DNA of 64,000 bases, from assembly GCF_913055835.1 (NCBI RefSeq), contig NZ_CAJXKQ010000021.1:1-64000 (forward strand), in the 5' to 3' direction. Source of the stretch: an uncultured Marinobacter sp. (lineage in GTDB: Bacteria; Pseudomonadota; Gammaproteobacteria; Pseudomonadales; Oleiphilaceae). Positions 42,198 to 53,070 of the stretch are shown here, in pieces; position 1 is the stretch's first letter; each line of letters opens with the position of its first letter. Made by a program: the position numbers and the translations under genes. The notes beneath the pieces were generated by a model. It was not told the origin of the DNA, did no database searches, and saw nothing but the letters and a program-made list of their open reading frames with translations.

Positions 42198-43039
42198 GCG
42201 ACGATCAGTCGAGTCGCAGTCAGGGCGGCAAGTCCTGGCTGGAACGTATATCACAGGCCTTCTCCAGCGGGCCTGAGTCCGTCGAGGACGTGCTGGAAAT
42301 CCTGCGGGACGCCGAGTCCCAGAACATCATCGATGTCGATGCCATGAGCATCATCGAAGGTGCCATGCAGGTGATCGACATGCGGGTAGATGAAATCATG
42401 ATCCCCCGCTCGCAGATGGTCACCGTCAAGGCATCCCAGGAGCCCAAGGAATTCCTGGGTGAAATCATGGATTCTGCACACAGCCGGTTCCCGGTTATCG
42501 GGGACAGCCAGGACGACGTGATTGGCGTTCTTCTGGCCAAGGATCTGCTTCCCCTGGCCCTGAACAACGATCTCAACTGGAACCGCATTCGGGAAATCCT
42601 GCGCCCGCCCACCTTCGTTCCCGAGAGCAAGCGCCTGAACCAGCTGCTCAAGGAGTTCAAGGAAAACCGAAATCACATGGCCATTGTGGTGGACGAATAT
42701 GGCGGCACCGCCGGGCTGATTACCATTGAAGACGTGCTTGAACAGATTGTTGGCGAGATCGAAGACGAGCACGACTTTGATGAAGAAACCCACATCAAGG
42801 CCCGGGGCGATGGCAGCTACGCCGTGAAAGCAGTAACGCCCATTGATGATTTCAACGAGTTCTTCGAGACCGAAATGGACGAAGAGGAATTCGATACCAT
42901 TGGTGGCGTGGTTCTCAAGGAATTCGGACACCTGCCCAGACGGGGCGAATCGGTTGAATTCGGCGGTTTGCGCTTTACCATTGCCAACGCCGATAACCGT
43001 GTAATCCGTCTGCTGCAGGTAACGCGAAGTGACCAGTGA
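42194..43039 (+). CDS. ybeX: CorC/YbeX family protein
   Basis: A 281-aa soluble protein with two CBS domains (about 65-190, including [20 protein letters not shown], partly shown) and a C-terminal CorC/HlyC domain. Family members are linked to magnesium/cobalt efflux and, in E. coli, ribosome metabolism. It overlaps both ybeY and lnt. Confidence 0.93.
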   Translation: MSDDQSSRSQGGKSWLERISQAFSSGPESVEDVLEILRDAESQNIIDVDAMSIIEGAMQVIDMRVDEIMIPRSQMVTVKASQEPKEFLGEIMDSAHSRFPVIGDSQDDVIGVLLAKDLLPLALNNDLNWNRIREILRPPTFVPESKRLNQLLKEFKENRNHMAIVVDEYGGTAGLITIEDVLEQIVGEIEDEHDFDEETHIKARGDGSYAVKAVTPIDDFNEFFETEMDEEEFDTIGGVVLKEFGHLPRRGESVEFGGLRFTIANADNRVIRLLQVTRSDQ

Positions 43040-44591
43040 TGCCTCCAACACCAGAGCACTGAAAACCCCGCTGTCTTCCAACGCCTGGTTGGGCGCTGCG
43101 GCCCTTGTGGTCGCCGGCGCCCTGCAAACCCTGACCTTTTCACCGTTCAGCCTGTGGTGGCTGGGGCCCGTCTCGGTTTTGCTGATTCTCCTGGTCACGG
43201 TTCCCATGGCCTCTGGAAAACTGTTCCGGGCCGGCTGGCTCACTGGCCTGGGCCTGTTCGGCAGCGGCGCAAGCTGGGTCTATATCAGCATCAGCGAACA
43301 CGGCAACACGGCAATCCCTATTGCCATTCTGTTGACGGTTCTGTTCGTAGCGGGCCTGGCGCTATTCCATGGCCTGGCCTTCTGGTTCTGGGGCAAACTT
43401 GCCAAGGACAGCCCGGCCCGGCGGCTTATCCTGTTCCCCGCTATCTGGATCCTTGGTGATTGGCTCCGGGGCTGGCTGCTAACCGGCTTTCCCTGGCTGT
43501 ACCTGGGCACGGCCCACACAGACGGCCCGCTCGCCGGGCTGGCACCTCTTACCGGCGTGCATGGCATTACTTTCTGGATTACCGCCACCGGTGCTGCACT
43601 TTACGGCGGCTGGTGGCTGCTTAAACACCTCAAACCGGTGGCTGCAGGCGTTACCCTCGTTATCGCCCTGATTCCCTGGCTGGTTGCTCCGGCCATGAAC
43701 CGCCTCGACTGGACGGATCTGAGCGAGGAGCCTACCTCGTTTGCCGCCATGCAGGGCAATATCCCCCAGCAGATCAAGTGGGACCCGGAGTTCCTGAAGG
43801 ATCAGATAGTCACCTATCTGGGGATGACCGAAGATCACTGGGACACAGACCTGATTCTATGGCCGGAAACGGCCATTCCCATCCCCCAGGATCAGGCTGG
43901 CAAGATCATTGATCACATCAATGCTGAATTGGGGGAGAACAGCACCCTGATTACCGGGATACCCTGGTACGGATTCAGTGACCGCATTGAGGATTTCACC
44001 TTCCACAACAGCATCATGGCCATCGGCAACGGCGAAGGTATGTACCATAAGCAGAAGCTGGTGCCGTTCGGGGAGTATGTGCCGTTACAAAGTGTGTTGC
44101 GGGGCCTGATTGGTTTTTTCGATCTGCCCATGAGCGATTTCAGCCGGGGGCCTGAGTGGCAGGATCCTCTCACCGCCAATGGCATCAACGTGATGCCCTT
44201 TATCTGCTACGAGGTCGCCTACCCTGACTTTGTTGCCTTCAACGCCCGCGGCTCGGGCCTGCTGCTCACCATCAGCAACGACGGCTGGTTTGGCGACTCC
44301 ATTGGCCCGCTGCAGCACTTGCAGATCGCCAGAATGCGGGCTTTGGAGACCGGTCGGTACATGCTCCGCGGCACGAATAATGGTGTTACTGCGATCATCA
44401 ATCACCGGGGCGAGCTGACCGAGACCATTCCCCAATTCGAGCGCGCCACCCTTACCGGCGAGGTGTTCACCGCCACGGGCAACACCCCCTACATGCAGAC
44501 AGGCTCCTGGCCGGTCCTGACCCTGGCGGTCATCCTGATCGTATTTGTCCGGGAGCGGATCATTCCTCCTGTTTCGGCCAGCGGCTCGTAA
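43029..44591 (+). CDS. lnt: Apolipoprotein N-acyltransferase Lnt
   Basis: Adds the third acyl chain to lipoproteins in the inner membrane. At 520 aa it has several N-terminal transmembrane helices followed by a carbon-nitrogen hydrolase domain. The triad is visible: Glu in LWPETAIPI, Lys in HKQKLVPFGEYVPL, Cys in FICYEVAYPDF. The GTG start overlaps ybeX by 11 bp. Its last 32 bp overlap, in antisense, the end of the zinc-ribbon gene. Confidence 0.95.
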   Translation: MTSDASNTRALKTPLSSNAWLGAAALVVAGALQTLTFSPFSLWWLGPVSVLLILLVTVPMASGKLFRAGWLTGLGLFGSGASWVYISISEHGNTAIPIAILLTVLFVAGLALFHGLAFWFWGKLAKDSPARRLILFPAIWILGDWLRGWLLTGFPWLYLGTAHTDGPLAGLAPLTGVHGITFWITATGAALYGGWWLLKHLKPVAAGVTLVIALIPWLVAPAMNRLDWTDLSEEPTSFAAMQGNIPQQIKWDPEFLKDQIVTYLGMTEDHWDTDLILWPETAIPIPQDQAGKIIDHINAELGENSTLITGIPWYGFSDRIEDFTFHNSIMAIGNGEGMYHKQKLVPFGEYVPLQSVLRGLIGFFDLPMSDFSRGPEWQDPLTANGINVMPFICYEVAYPDFVAFNARGSGLLLTISNDGWFGDSIGPLQHLQIARMRALETGRYMLRGTNNGVTAIINHRGELTETIPQFERATLTGEVFTATGNTPYMQTGSWPVLTLAVILIVFVRERIIPPVSASGS

Positions 44592-45108
44592 CCCGCTCGT
44601 AGTAGTGGGAGCCGCAGGCTTCGCAAGGTTCGAGATGGCTGGTGGCTGTCAGACACCGCATGTGCCCACAGTTCAGACACTGGAACATGCCGGCGGTAGC
44701 CACTTCCCCTGAGATATACTGGCCCACTTCCTTGTTTTCCAGCTTCTGTTTCAGCTCCAGGAAGTCCACAACCGTTTTGTCAGCCACCGACAAAAGACTG
44801 TCCGCCAACTGGTGTTCCAGTAACGCCATATCAAGCTGCAACCATTCACTCAGGCCTTCGCCGGTTTCCTCCACGAAGTGCAGAAGGTGCTCGAGATCCC
44901 TCTGGAGGTATTCGCCGAGCAGGGCCGCTTCATCCCTGGTCATTTCCTCGAGCTCGTACTCGAACTCCACTGCCTTCTGGACTTCTTCCTCAAGGTTCTG
45001 GAGCGATGTTTCTTCCAGGTCATGGAGGCGCGTTTTTACCCGCTCCAGCATACGGTCGTAAACTTCCAGTGCCTTTCCTGAGAGATGACTTCTTTCTGGT
45101 TGTGTCAT
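44560..45108 (-). CDS. Zinc-ribbon protein, DUF1451 (YbeL-like)
   Basis: A 182-aa protein of unknown function with a long acidic helical region (about residues 10-125, coiled-coil-like) and a C-terminal zinc ribbon with CLNCGH and CEACGSHYYER. ATG 45108 has AGGAG at ideal spacing; the longer frame is not supported. It is convergent with lnt, with a 32-bp overlap of coding sequence. Confidence 0.87.
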   Translation of the reverse strand: MTQPERSHLSGKALEVYDRMLERVKTRLHDLEETSLQNLEEEVQKAVEFEYELEEMTRDEAALLGEYLQRDLEHLLHFVEETGEGLSEWLQLDMALLEHQLADSLLSVADKTVVDFLELKQKLENKEVGQYISGEVATAGMFQCLNCGHMRCLTATSHLEPCEACGSHYYERVTSRWPKQEE

Positions 45109-45172
45109 AACTGCTCCTTGAAATGGACCTCGGTGTTCCAAAAAACAGGCGTTAAATCAAACTATGGGTGTA

Positions 45173-45286
45173 GGAGTCAGGCTGCGTCAGGTCTTTCCGG
45201 GACACGCTGTGAATACATCCATGTACGCTTGACTGCAGCATCCATGCTGCAGACAGTCCCGGAAAGACCTGACACACCCTGCCTCC
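45173..45286. repeat. Family A palindromic element A9
   Basis: Arms 45173-45203 and 45256-45286 pair at 28 of 31 positions. The core is the second sub-type: hairpin 1 is CTGCAGC-atc-catGCTGCAG and hairpin 2 has an ACATCCATGT tip. It lies in the 475-bp divergent gap between the zinc-ribbon gene and leuS, next to A10. Confidence 0.86.
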
Positions 45287-45330
45287 CGGACATTTAGTGC
45301 TCGTCTTCTTGAGGATTGCTCCCAAGGTTC

Positions 45331-45444
45331 GGGACGGCGGCCGGTGCGGCTTCCTGAGACTGTGAGCAGCATGGATGCTGCGATCAAGCCTACAGGGACG
45401 TATTTACGGCGTGTCTCAGGAAGCCGCACCGGCCGCCGTCTCCC
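45331..45444. repeat. Family A palindromic element A10
   Basis: Arms 45331-45360 and 45413-45444 pair over 27 consecutive positions, with an extra T near the outer end. The core (45361-45412) has hairpin 1 GCAGC-ATGGAT-GCTGC. It is in the opposite orientation to A9, 44 bp away, so the two elements face each other. Downstream, before leuS, a possible -10 TAGAAT is present but no good -35. Confidence 0.87.
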
Positions 45445-45544
45445 ACCAATACTGTAAGTCTGGCACAAGAACAGAAAATTGGCAGACTACCTGTAAAGGC
45501 TAGTGTGCGTTAGAATGTCCGGCCCGCTCCGGACGTGATTTTGA

Positions 45545-48178
<2,634 letters not shown>

Positions 48179-48179
48179 T

Positions 48180-48767
48180 ATGTCTCGCCACTCCGCCCTG
48201 AGATCCGCAACCCGCCTGGTACCCGCAGCCGTCGTGGCTACGCTTCTGGCGGGTTGCGGGTTCCAGTTGCGGGGCGCTCCGCCGGTTTCTTCGGCCCTGG
48301 AGCCTCTGGCGGTGGATTGCTCATCACAGGTGCCCGAGACCCTGTGTCGGTCACTACGGGAACAGCTTGGTCTGGGCAATGTCCGGCTCGCGCCGGTTGC
48401 GGACGCCGACTACATTCTGCGGCTCAAGAACTTCGAGCGTGACCGTCGTGCAAGCGCCATCACGGCGCAGGCTGCGGCTGCTGAATATACGCTGCGGCAC
48501 TCCGTTGAGCTTGAGGTGATCAGCGCAGACCGGGTCCCCATGGTGGCGACAACACGCCTGAACACCAGCGAAAGCTACCGGTACGACGCAACCAACGTTC
48601 TGGCAAGACAACGGGAAGAGGAAACCCTGCGCCAGCAAATGGATGATCGTCTGGCACAGCAGGTGATATTCCGGCTGGCACCGCTGACCCCGCAGAGAAT
48701 CGAGGCCATCCGGAGCGAATACCAGCGTAAACAGGAAGCCGACGCCCCAGCCACAGGTCAGCCATGA
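48180..48767 (+). CDS. lptE: LPS-assembly lipoprotein LptE
   Basis: Outer-membrane lipoprotein that plugs the LptD barrel. The product is 195 aa with a lipobox LLAGC near residue 26, and CGFQLRG directly after it, typical of LptE. The C-terminal part is charged. The order leuS-lptE-holA is conserved among gammaproteobacteria. It overlaps holA by four bases. Confidence 0.94.
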   Translation: MSRHSALRSATRLVPAAVVATLLAGCGFQLRGAPPVSSALEPLAVDCSSQVPETLCRSLREQLGLGNVRLAPVADADYILRLKNFERDRRASAITAQAAAAEYTLRHSVELEVISADRVPMVATTRLNTSESYRYDATNVLARQREEETLRQQMDDRLAQQVIFRLAPLTPQRIEAIRSEYQRKQEADAPATGQP

Positions 48768-49771
48768 AGACCAACCCGGGACAGTTATCCCAGCTTCTGA
48801 AAAAGGGCCTTTCGCCGGTCTATCTGATTTCCGGTGATGAACCACTGCTAGTCCAGGAATGCTGTGATCAGGTTCGAAAGGCTGCAAAGGATGCCGGCTT
48901 TCACGACCGCCTGACCTTTCACGCCGACCACCAACTGGACTGGAATGCCGTTGGCGAGGAGTTCAGTGCCATGTCGCTGTTCGCCGAAAAACGGCGGATT
49001 GAGATCCATCTGCCAACCGGCAAGCTGGGTGATGGCCGCGCAGTGCTGGAACGGGTGCTGGCAGACCCTCCGGAAGACATCATTCTGCTACTGATCAGTG
49101 CTCGCCTGGACGCCGCTGAAACCCGCCGGAAATGGTACAAGGAGCTTCAGGGAAAAGGCGTGCATGTGCCGGTGTGGCCGGTCGATGCCGACAAATTCCA
49201 GGGCTGGCTCCAGCAGAGGGCCAGCAACCGTGGCCTGAGTCTGACCCGGGGCGCCCTGGCCATTATGAGCGAACGACTTGAGGGTAATCTGCTTGCCGCC
49301 AGCCAGGAGCTCGACAGGCTGTCCTTGTTGGCAAACGGCAATACCATTGATGAGGAAACCGTTGAACAGGCGGTCCAGGACAGCTCCCGGTTCAATGGCT
49401 TTGAACTGGTAACGGAATTGATCAGTGGCCGGGCACCCCACGCCGGAAAGATGATCACGGTTCTGCAGCAGGAAGGTGAAAACCCGCTGGGCCTGTTGTC
49501 CGTCCTCAGTCGCGACCTGAATCTGCTGCTTGAGCTGAAATCGCCGGCCGGCCAGTCGGAAAATCCCGCCGCCTTTCTGAAAAAACGGGGGGTATTCCAG
49601 CCTCAACGGGCCCGGGCACTGGAACAGGCCGCACGCCGGCTCAACCGCTCCCAACTGAATGAGGCCATCAGCCTTTGCAGCCAGATTGATCGTGCCGCCA
49701 AAGGCTTCGATTCCCTCACCCCCTGGCACTATTTGCGGGATATGTCTGCCCTGCTTGCGGGTCGTTCCTGA
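48764..49771 (+). CDS. holA: DNA polymerase III subunit delta
   Basis: Clamp-loader subunit that opens the beta clamp. The protein is 335 aa, with the N-terminal PVYLISGDEPLLVQECCDQVR (partly shown) and a C-terminal helical collar domain. The ATG overlaps the lptE stop. Confidence 0.95.
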   Translation: MKTNPGQLSQLLKKGLSPVYLISGDEPLLVQECCDQVRKAAKDAGFHDRLTFHADHQLDWNAVGEEFSAMSLFAEKRRIEIHLPTGKLGDGRAVLERVLADPPEDIILLLISARLDAAETRRKWYKELQGKGVHVPVWPVDADKFQGWLQQRASNRGLSLTRGALAIMSERLEGNLLAASQELDRLSLLANGNTIDEETVEQAVQDSSRFNGFELVTELISGRAPHAGKMITVLQQEGENPLGLLSVLSRDLNLLLELKSPAGQSENPAAFLKKRGVFQPQRARALEQAARRLNRSQLNEAISLCSQIDRAAKGFDSLTPWHYLRDMSALLAGRS

Positions 49772-49882
49772 CCTGAATCAAACTCTGCCCTTCTTGTTCA
49801 CGCCTGGCCCGCACGGCCTCTTGACAGTTTTTTCCAATCGGGCGCATTGTAAGCACACCAACAATCCAAGGAGGTGCTTGAT

Positions 49883-50146
49883 ATGAGTCTTCAAGAAGAG
49901 CTCAAAAAGCTGTCGGAAAAGGTAAAACAGTACCGGGATGAAGCGCGCGTTCAGATGCATCTGGCCCGGGAAGACGTTAAAGACGAATGGGATGACCTTG
50001 AGCAAGACTGGGATCGATTCAGAAACAAGCTTGATCAGGTTCTGCACGATGCAGAAAATGCCTCCCAGGAAGCCCGCCAAACCGCGCAGAAACTGGGCGA
50101 AGACCTGAAAACCGGTTACCAGAACATCCGCAACAAACTGAAGTAA
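49883..50146 (+). CDS. Small charged coiled-coil protein, unknown function
   Basis: An 87-aa protein, almost entirely helical and highly charged, with heptad-like spacing (VKQYRDEARVQMHLAREDVK, partly shown). It has no signal peptide, cysteine or membrane segment. A strong AAGGAGG eight bases before ATG 49883 supports translation; the GTG at 49874 lies within the Shine-Dalgarno. It resembles small stress-type coiled-coil proteins (sll1863-like), but I would not assign a function. A stem (50189-50196/50204-50211) follows. Confidence 0.75.
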   Translation: MSLQEELKKLSEKVKQYRDEARVQMHLAREDVKDEWDDLEQDWDRFRNKLDQVLHDAENASQEARQTAQKLGEDLKTGYQNIRNKLK

Positions 50147-50188
50147 AACTGTTAACCCGTTAACACTACGCCACAAATTTCTACCTCG

Positions 50189-50211
50189 GAGGCTCCGTGG
50201 TTTGGAGCCTC
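50189..50211 (+). terminator. Hairpin after the coiled-coil gene
   Basis: An 8-bp stem GAGGCTCC (50189-50196) / GGAGCCTC (50204-50211) with a 7-nt loop, 42 bp after the stop codon. There is no T-run, so this may be a weak terminator or an RNA 3'-end stabiliser. Confidence 0.4.
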
Positions 50212-50343
50212 TGTGTCATACTTCACAGTATCAGTGAACAAAGCGTCATAGTTTTGACCCGCTTGATCAAATCCTGACCACTCCTGATCAACAGGGCCCG
50301 AATTACCGCGTCGCTTGAGCACACTGCGAGGTATAAAAGGCGT

Positions 50344-50979
50344 ATGAGAAACTTCCTACTGATACCTACAGCACTCTGTCTGTTGCTTACCACCACCCTT
50401 GTGATTGGCCAGAATACCCGGTTCAGCGATCCGGAGACCGTCGTTTCCGATCACTTCTGGGGCAACCTCTATGCAAATGGCGGCAACTCCTTCTTCTGCA
50501 ATACCGCTTTCACCAGCAAAGGTTTCGTGCTGACAGACGGCTACGTCTATCCATTGGCAGATGTGCGCAGCGCACTCGACTGCGGCACCTCACGAGAATG
50601 TGAACAGGACAACCGCTACCGTCAGATCGCGTCTGATCTGCATAACATGATACCGGTACGCAGCCGGACCGAGATGGGACGCCGAAATGCCCGTTACGAA
50701 GATTTGGGTACGTCGGTCACTGAGGATGACTGTGGCATTCGCCAAAGCGCCCAGTTCTTTGAGCCTCCGGTCCGGGTCAAAGGCGATGTTGCCCGCACCG
50801 TTGCGTATATGGTGGACACCTACGACCTGCCCTGGCTGGGCTCATCCGCGGTTTTCAAGGGCTGGAACCGCTTGGACCCGCCGGATGATGGCGAACTCAC
50901 CCGGCACCGGCGCATTGCTGAAATCCAGGGTAACGAGAACCCCTTCGTCACCAATCCAGAGAGAATGGAGCGACTCTAG
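50344..50979 (+). CDS. Secreted EndA-like (endonuclease I family) protein, probably inactive
   Basis: A 211-aa protein with a signal peptide (about 1-22). The second half matches EndA: SDLHNMIP, EPPVRVKGDVARTVAYMVDTY (partly shown) and RRIAEIQGNENPFV. Where EndA has WEHVVP with the catalytic His, this protein has DGYVYP (Tyr68). The NGDRxN metal-site motif is replaced by MGRRNA. It is therefore probably catalytically dead or altered. Upstream is TATAAA (50332-50337) without a good -35. Confidence 0.72.
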   Translation: MRNFLLIPTALCLLLTTTLVIGQNTRFSDPETVVSDHFWGNLYANGGNSFFCNTAFTSKGFVLTDGYVYPLADVRSALDCGTSRECEQDNRYRQIASDLHNMIPVRSRTEMGRRNARYEDLGTSVTEDDCGIRQSAQFFEPPVRVKGDVARTVAYMVDTYDLPWLGSSAVFKGWNRLDPPDDGELTRHRRIAEIQGNENPFVTNPERMERL

Positions 50980-51012
50980 GAACCGGAGAGCCAGTCTCGT
51001 GACCCGTTAGCC

Positions 51013-51047
51013 ACAAAAAACAGGCCCTCAAGGGGCCTGTTTTTTTA
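51013..51047. terminator. Bidirectional intrinsic terminator
   Basis: Stem ACAGGCCC (51020-51027) / GGGCCTGT (51033-51040), with an A-run on the left and a T-run on the right. It lies between the convergent EndA-like gene and the acyl-CoA dehydrogenase gene and can serve both. Confidence 0.88.
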
Positions 51048-51068
51048 TGCCTGATTCTCGGACGGGAA

Positions 51069-52859
51069 TCAGAACTCTTCGGCAGTAAGCGCCATCATGG
51101 ACTCGCTGCCACTGCGAATACCTTCCGCCAGCGAAACCGTCTTTGGCAACAGACGATCATAGTAGAACCGCGCTGTCTTCAGTTTACCGCTGTAGAAGCC
51201 GGAGGTATCCGCTTCAGCCTGGGGTGCAGCGGCTTTGGCAATCTTCGCCCACATGTAACCCAGCGCCGTCAGACCAAAGAGGTCCAGGTAGTCGACAGAC
51301 GCGGCGCCAATGGCATTCGGATTATCCCCGGCCTGTTTGATCACATGCTCGGTCACATCATCAAGACGCTCAACCGCCGCTGCCAGCGGTTCCAGGAATG
51401 GGCGCAGGTTCTCGTCACCGCTGTTCTCTTCCAGGAAGTTCGCCACGTCCTGGGCAAACAGCTCATACAGCTTACCCTGGCTGCCAACCACTTTCCGGCC
51501 CATGAGATCCAGCGCCTGGATACCGTTGGTTCCCTCATAGATCTGGGTAATACGGCAGTCCCGGACCAGTTGCTCCTGGCCCCACTCGCGGATGAAACCA
51601 TGGCCACCGAAAACCTGTTGGCCCATGATGCAGGCGTCCAGGCCGCGATCGGTCAGGAATGCCTTGGCTACCGGGGTCAGCAACGCCACCATGCCCTCAG
51701 CGTGCTTGCGGCGTTCATCGTCTTCGGCGTACTTGGAGATGTCCAGCCACTGGGCAACATACGTGGAGAAAGCCCGACCGCCTTCCACATAGCCTTTCAT
51801 GGTCAGCAGCATGCGGCGTACATCCGGATGCACGAGGATCGGATCGGCGGCCTTCTCAGGCTGCTGTGCGCCGGTGGGCGCGCGGCTCTGGATACGGTCC
51901 AGGGCGTATTCCCGGGCACTCTGGAGAGAGGCCTCGGCAGCACCGATTCCCTGAATGCCCACGCCCAGACGCTCGTAGTTCATCATGGTGAACATGGCCG
52001 CCAGGCCTTTATTCTCTTCACCAACCAACCAGCCCCTGGCACCATCGAAGTTCATGACACAGGTGGCAGAGCCCTTGATACCCATCTTCTTCTCGATGGA
52101 ACCGCAGCTGAAGCTGTTGCGCTCACCGAGGGAACCGTCGTCATTCACCAGGAATTTGGGCACGAGGAACAGGGATATGCCTTTCGGGCCCTTGGGCGCA
52201 TCCGGCAACTTGGCGAGAACCAGGTGGATAATGTTCTCCGCCATATCGTGCTCGCCCCAAGTAATAAAGATCTTGGTACCTGTAACGTTGAAAGAGCCGT
52301 CGTCATTGGGTTCGGCCTTGGTGCGGATAATACCAAGATCGGTGCCGGCATGGGGCTCGGTCAGATCCATGGCGCCGGACCAGACGCCGGAATACATGTT
52401 GGGCAGGTATTTTTCTTTCAGTTCCTGACTACCGTGGGCGTCCAGGGCGAGACAAGCACCTGCTGTCAGCATGGGAGCCAGGCCGAACGCCATGTTGGCA
52501 CCCTGCATCATTTCCTCGAACTGGGCCACCAGGGTCTTGGGCATGCCCATGCCACCAAAGTCCGGGTTACCACCGAGGCCGTTCCAGCCGCCTTCAACGA
52601 TGGTCTGGTAGGCTTCCTTGAAGCCGTCCGGAGAAGTCACCTCACCGTCGTTCCACTTGCAGCCCTGCTCGTCACCCTCGCGGTTCAGGGGCGCCAGCAC
52701 ACCGCTGCTGATCTTGCCGGCTTCTTCCAGAATGGCGTCCGCAGTTTCCGGATCCACATGCTCGGCAACCTTGGGCAGTGAAGCCCAAAGGGCCGGGGCA
52801 TCGAAAACCTCATTCAGAACGAAACGCATGTCACGTAGGGGTGCCTGATAATCAGCCAT
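51069..52859 (-). CDS. Acyl-CoA dehydrogenase
   Basis: FAD-dependent dehydrogenase of fatty-acid beta-oxidation type, 596 aa, with the C-terminal extension found in long bacterial ACADs. The nucleotide-binding middle (DLTEPHAGTDLGIIRTKAEP, partly shown) and the YEGTNGIQALDLMGRK region of the likely catalytic Glu are present. It begins MADYQAPLRDMRFVLNEV. It is a paralogue of the next gene (53071-54870), with the same N-terminus and motifs. The true chain-length specificity is unknown. Confidence 0.93.
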   Translation of the reverse strand: MADYQAPLRDMRFVLNEVFDAPALWASLPKVAEHVDPETADAILEEAGKISSGVLAPLNREGDEQGCKWNDGEVTSPDGFKEAYQTIVEGGWNGLGGNPDFGGMGMPKTLVAQFEEMMQGANMAFGLAPMLTAGACLALDAHGSQELKEKYLPNMYSGVWSGAMDLTEPHAGTDLGIIRTKAEPNDDGSFNVTGTKIFITWGEHDMAENIIHLVLAKLPDAPKGPKGISLFLVPKFLVNDDGSLGERNSFSCGSIEKKMGIKGSATCVMNFDGARGWLVGEENKGLAAMFTMMNYERLGVGIQGIGAAEASLQSAREYALDRIQSRAPTGAQQPEKAADPILVHPDVRRMLLTMKGYVEGGRAFSTYVAQWLDISKYAEDDERRKHAEGMVALLTPVAKAFLTDRGLDACIMGQQVFGGHGFIREWGQEQLVRDCRITQIYEGTNGIQALDLMGRKVVGSQGKLYELFAQDVANFLEENSGDENLRPFLEPLAAAVERLDDVTEHVIKQAGDNPNAIGAASVDYLDLFGLTALGYMWAKIAKAAAPQAEADTSGFYSGKLKTARFYYDRLLPKTVSLAEGIRSGSESMMALTAEEF

Positions 52860-53007
52860 CTAAAACTCTCCAAAAATTCTGTCAGTCTGTTCAGGTGGCA
52901 ATAAGGCCTCTCTTGGGGCCGGTCACACCTGCTCGGGCTATGTGTCCGCTGAAGCTTATTTTTATGGGCGCTTATTCTACCCTAAAAGCGGACCGCAACT
53001 CATGAAA

Positions 53008-53036
53008 AAAGCCCGCCTCCGGGGAGCGCGGGCTTT
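53008..53036 (-). terminator. Intrinsic terminator after the second acyl-CoA dehydrogenase
   Basis: Stem AAAGCCCGC (53008-53016) / GCGGGCTTT (53028-53036); on the minus strand it is followed by a six-T run. It ends the transcript of the 53071-54870 gene, so the two dehydrogenases are probably separate transcription units. Confidence 0.8.
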
Positions 53037-53070
53037 CTGTCCTCTGGAACCGTCCTTCGGTGCCCGCGCC

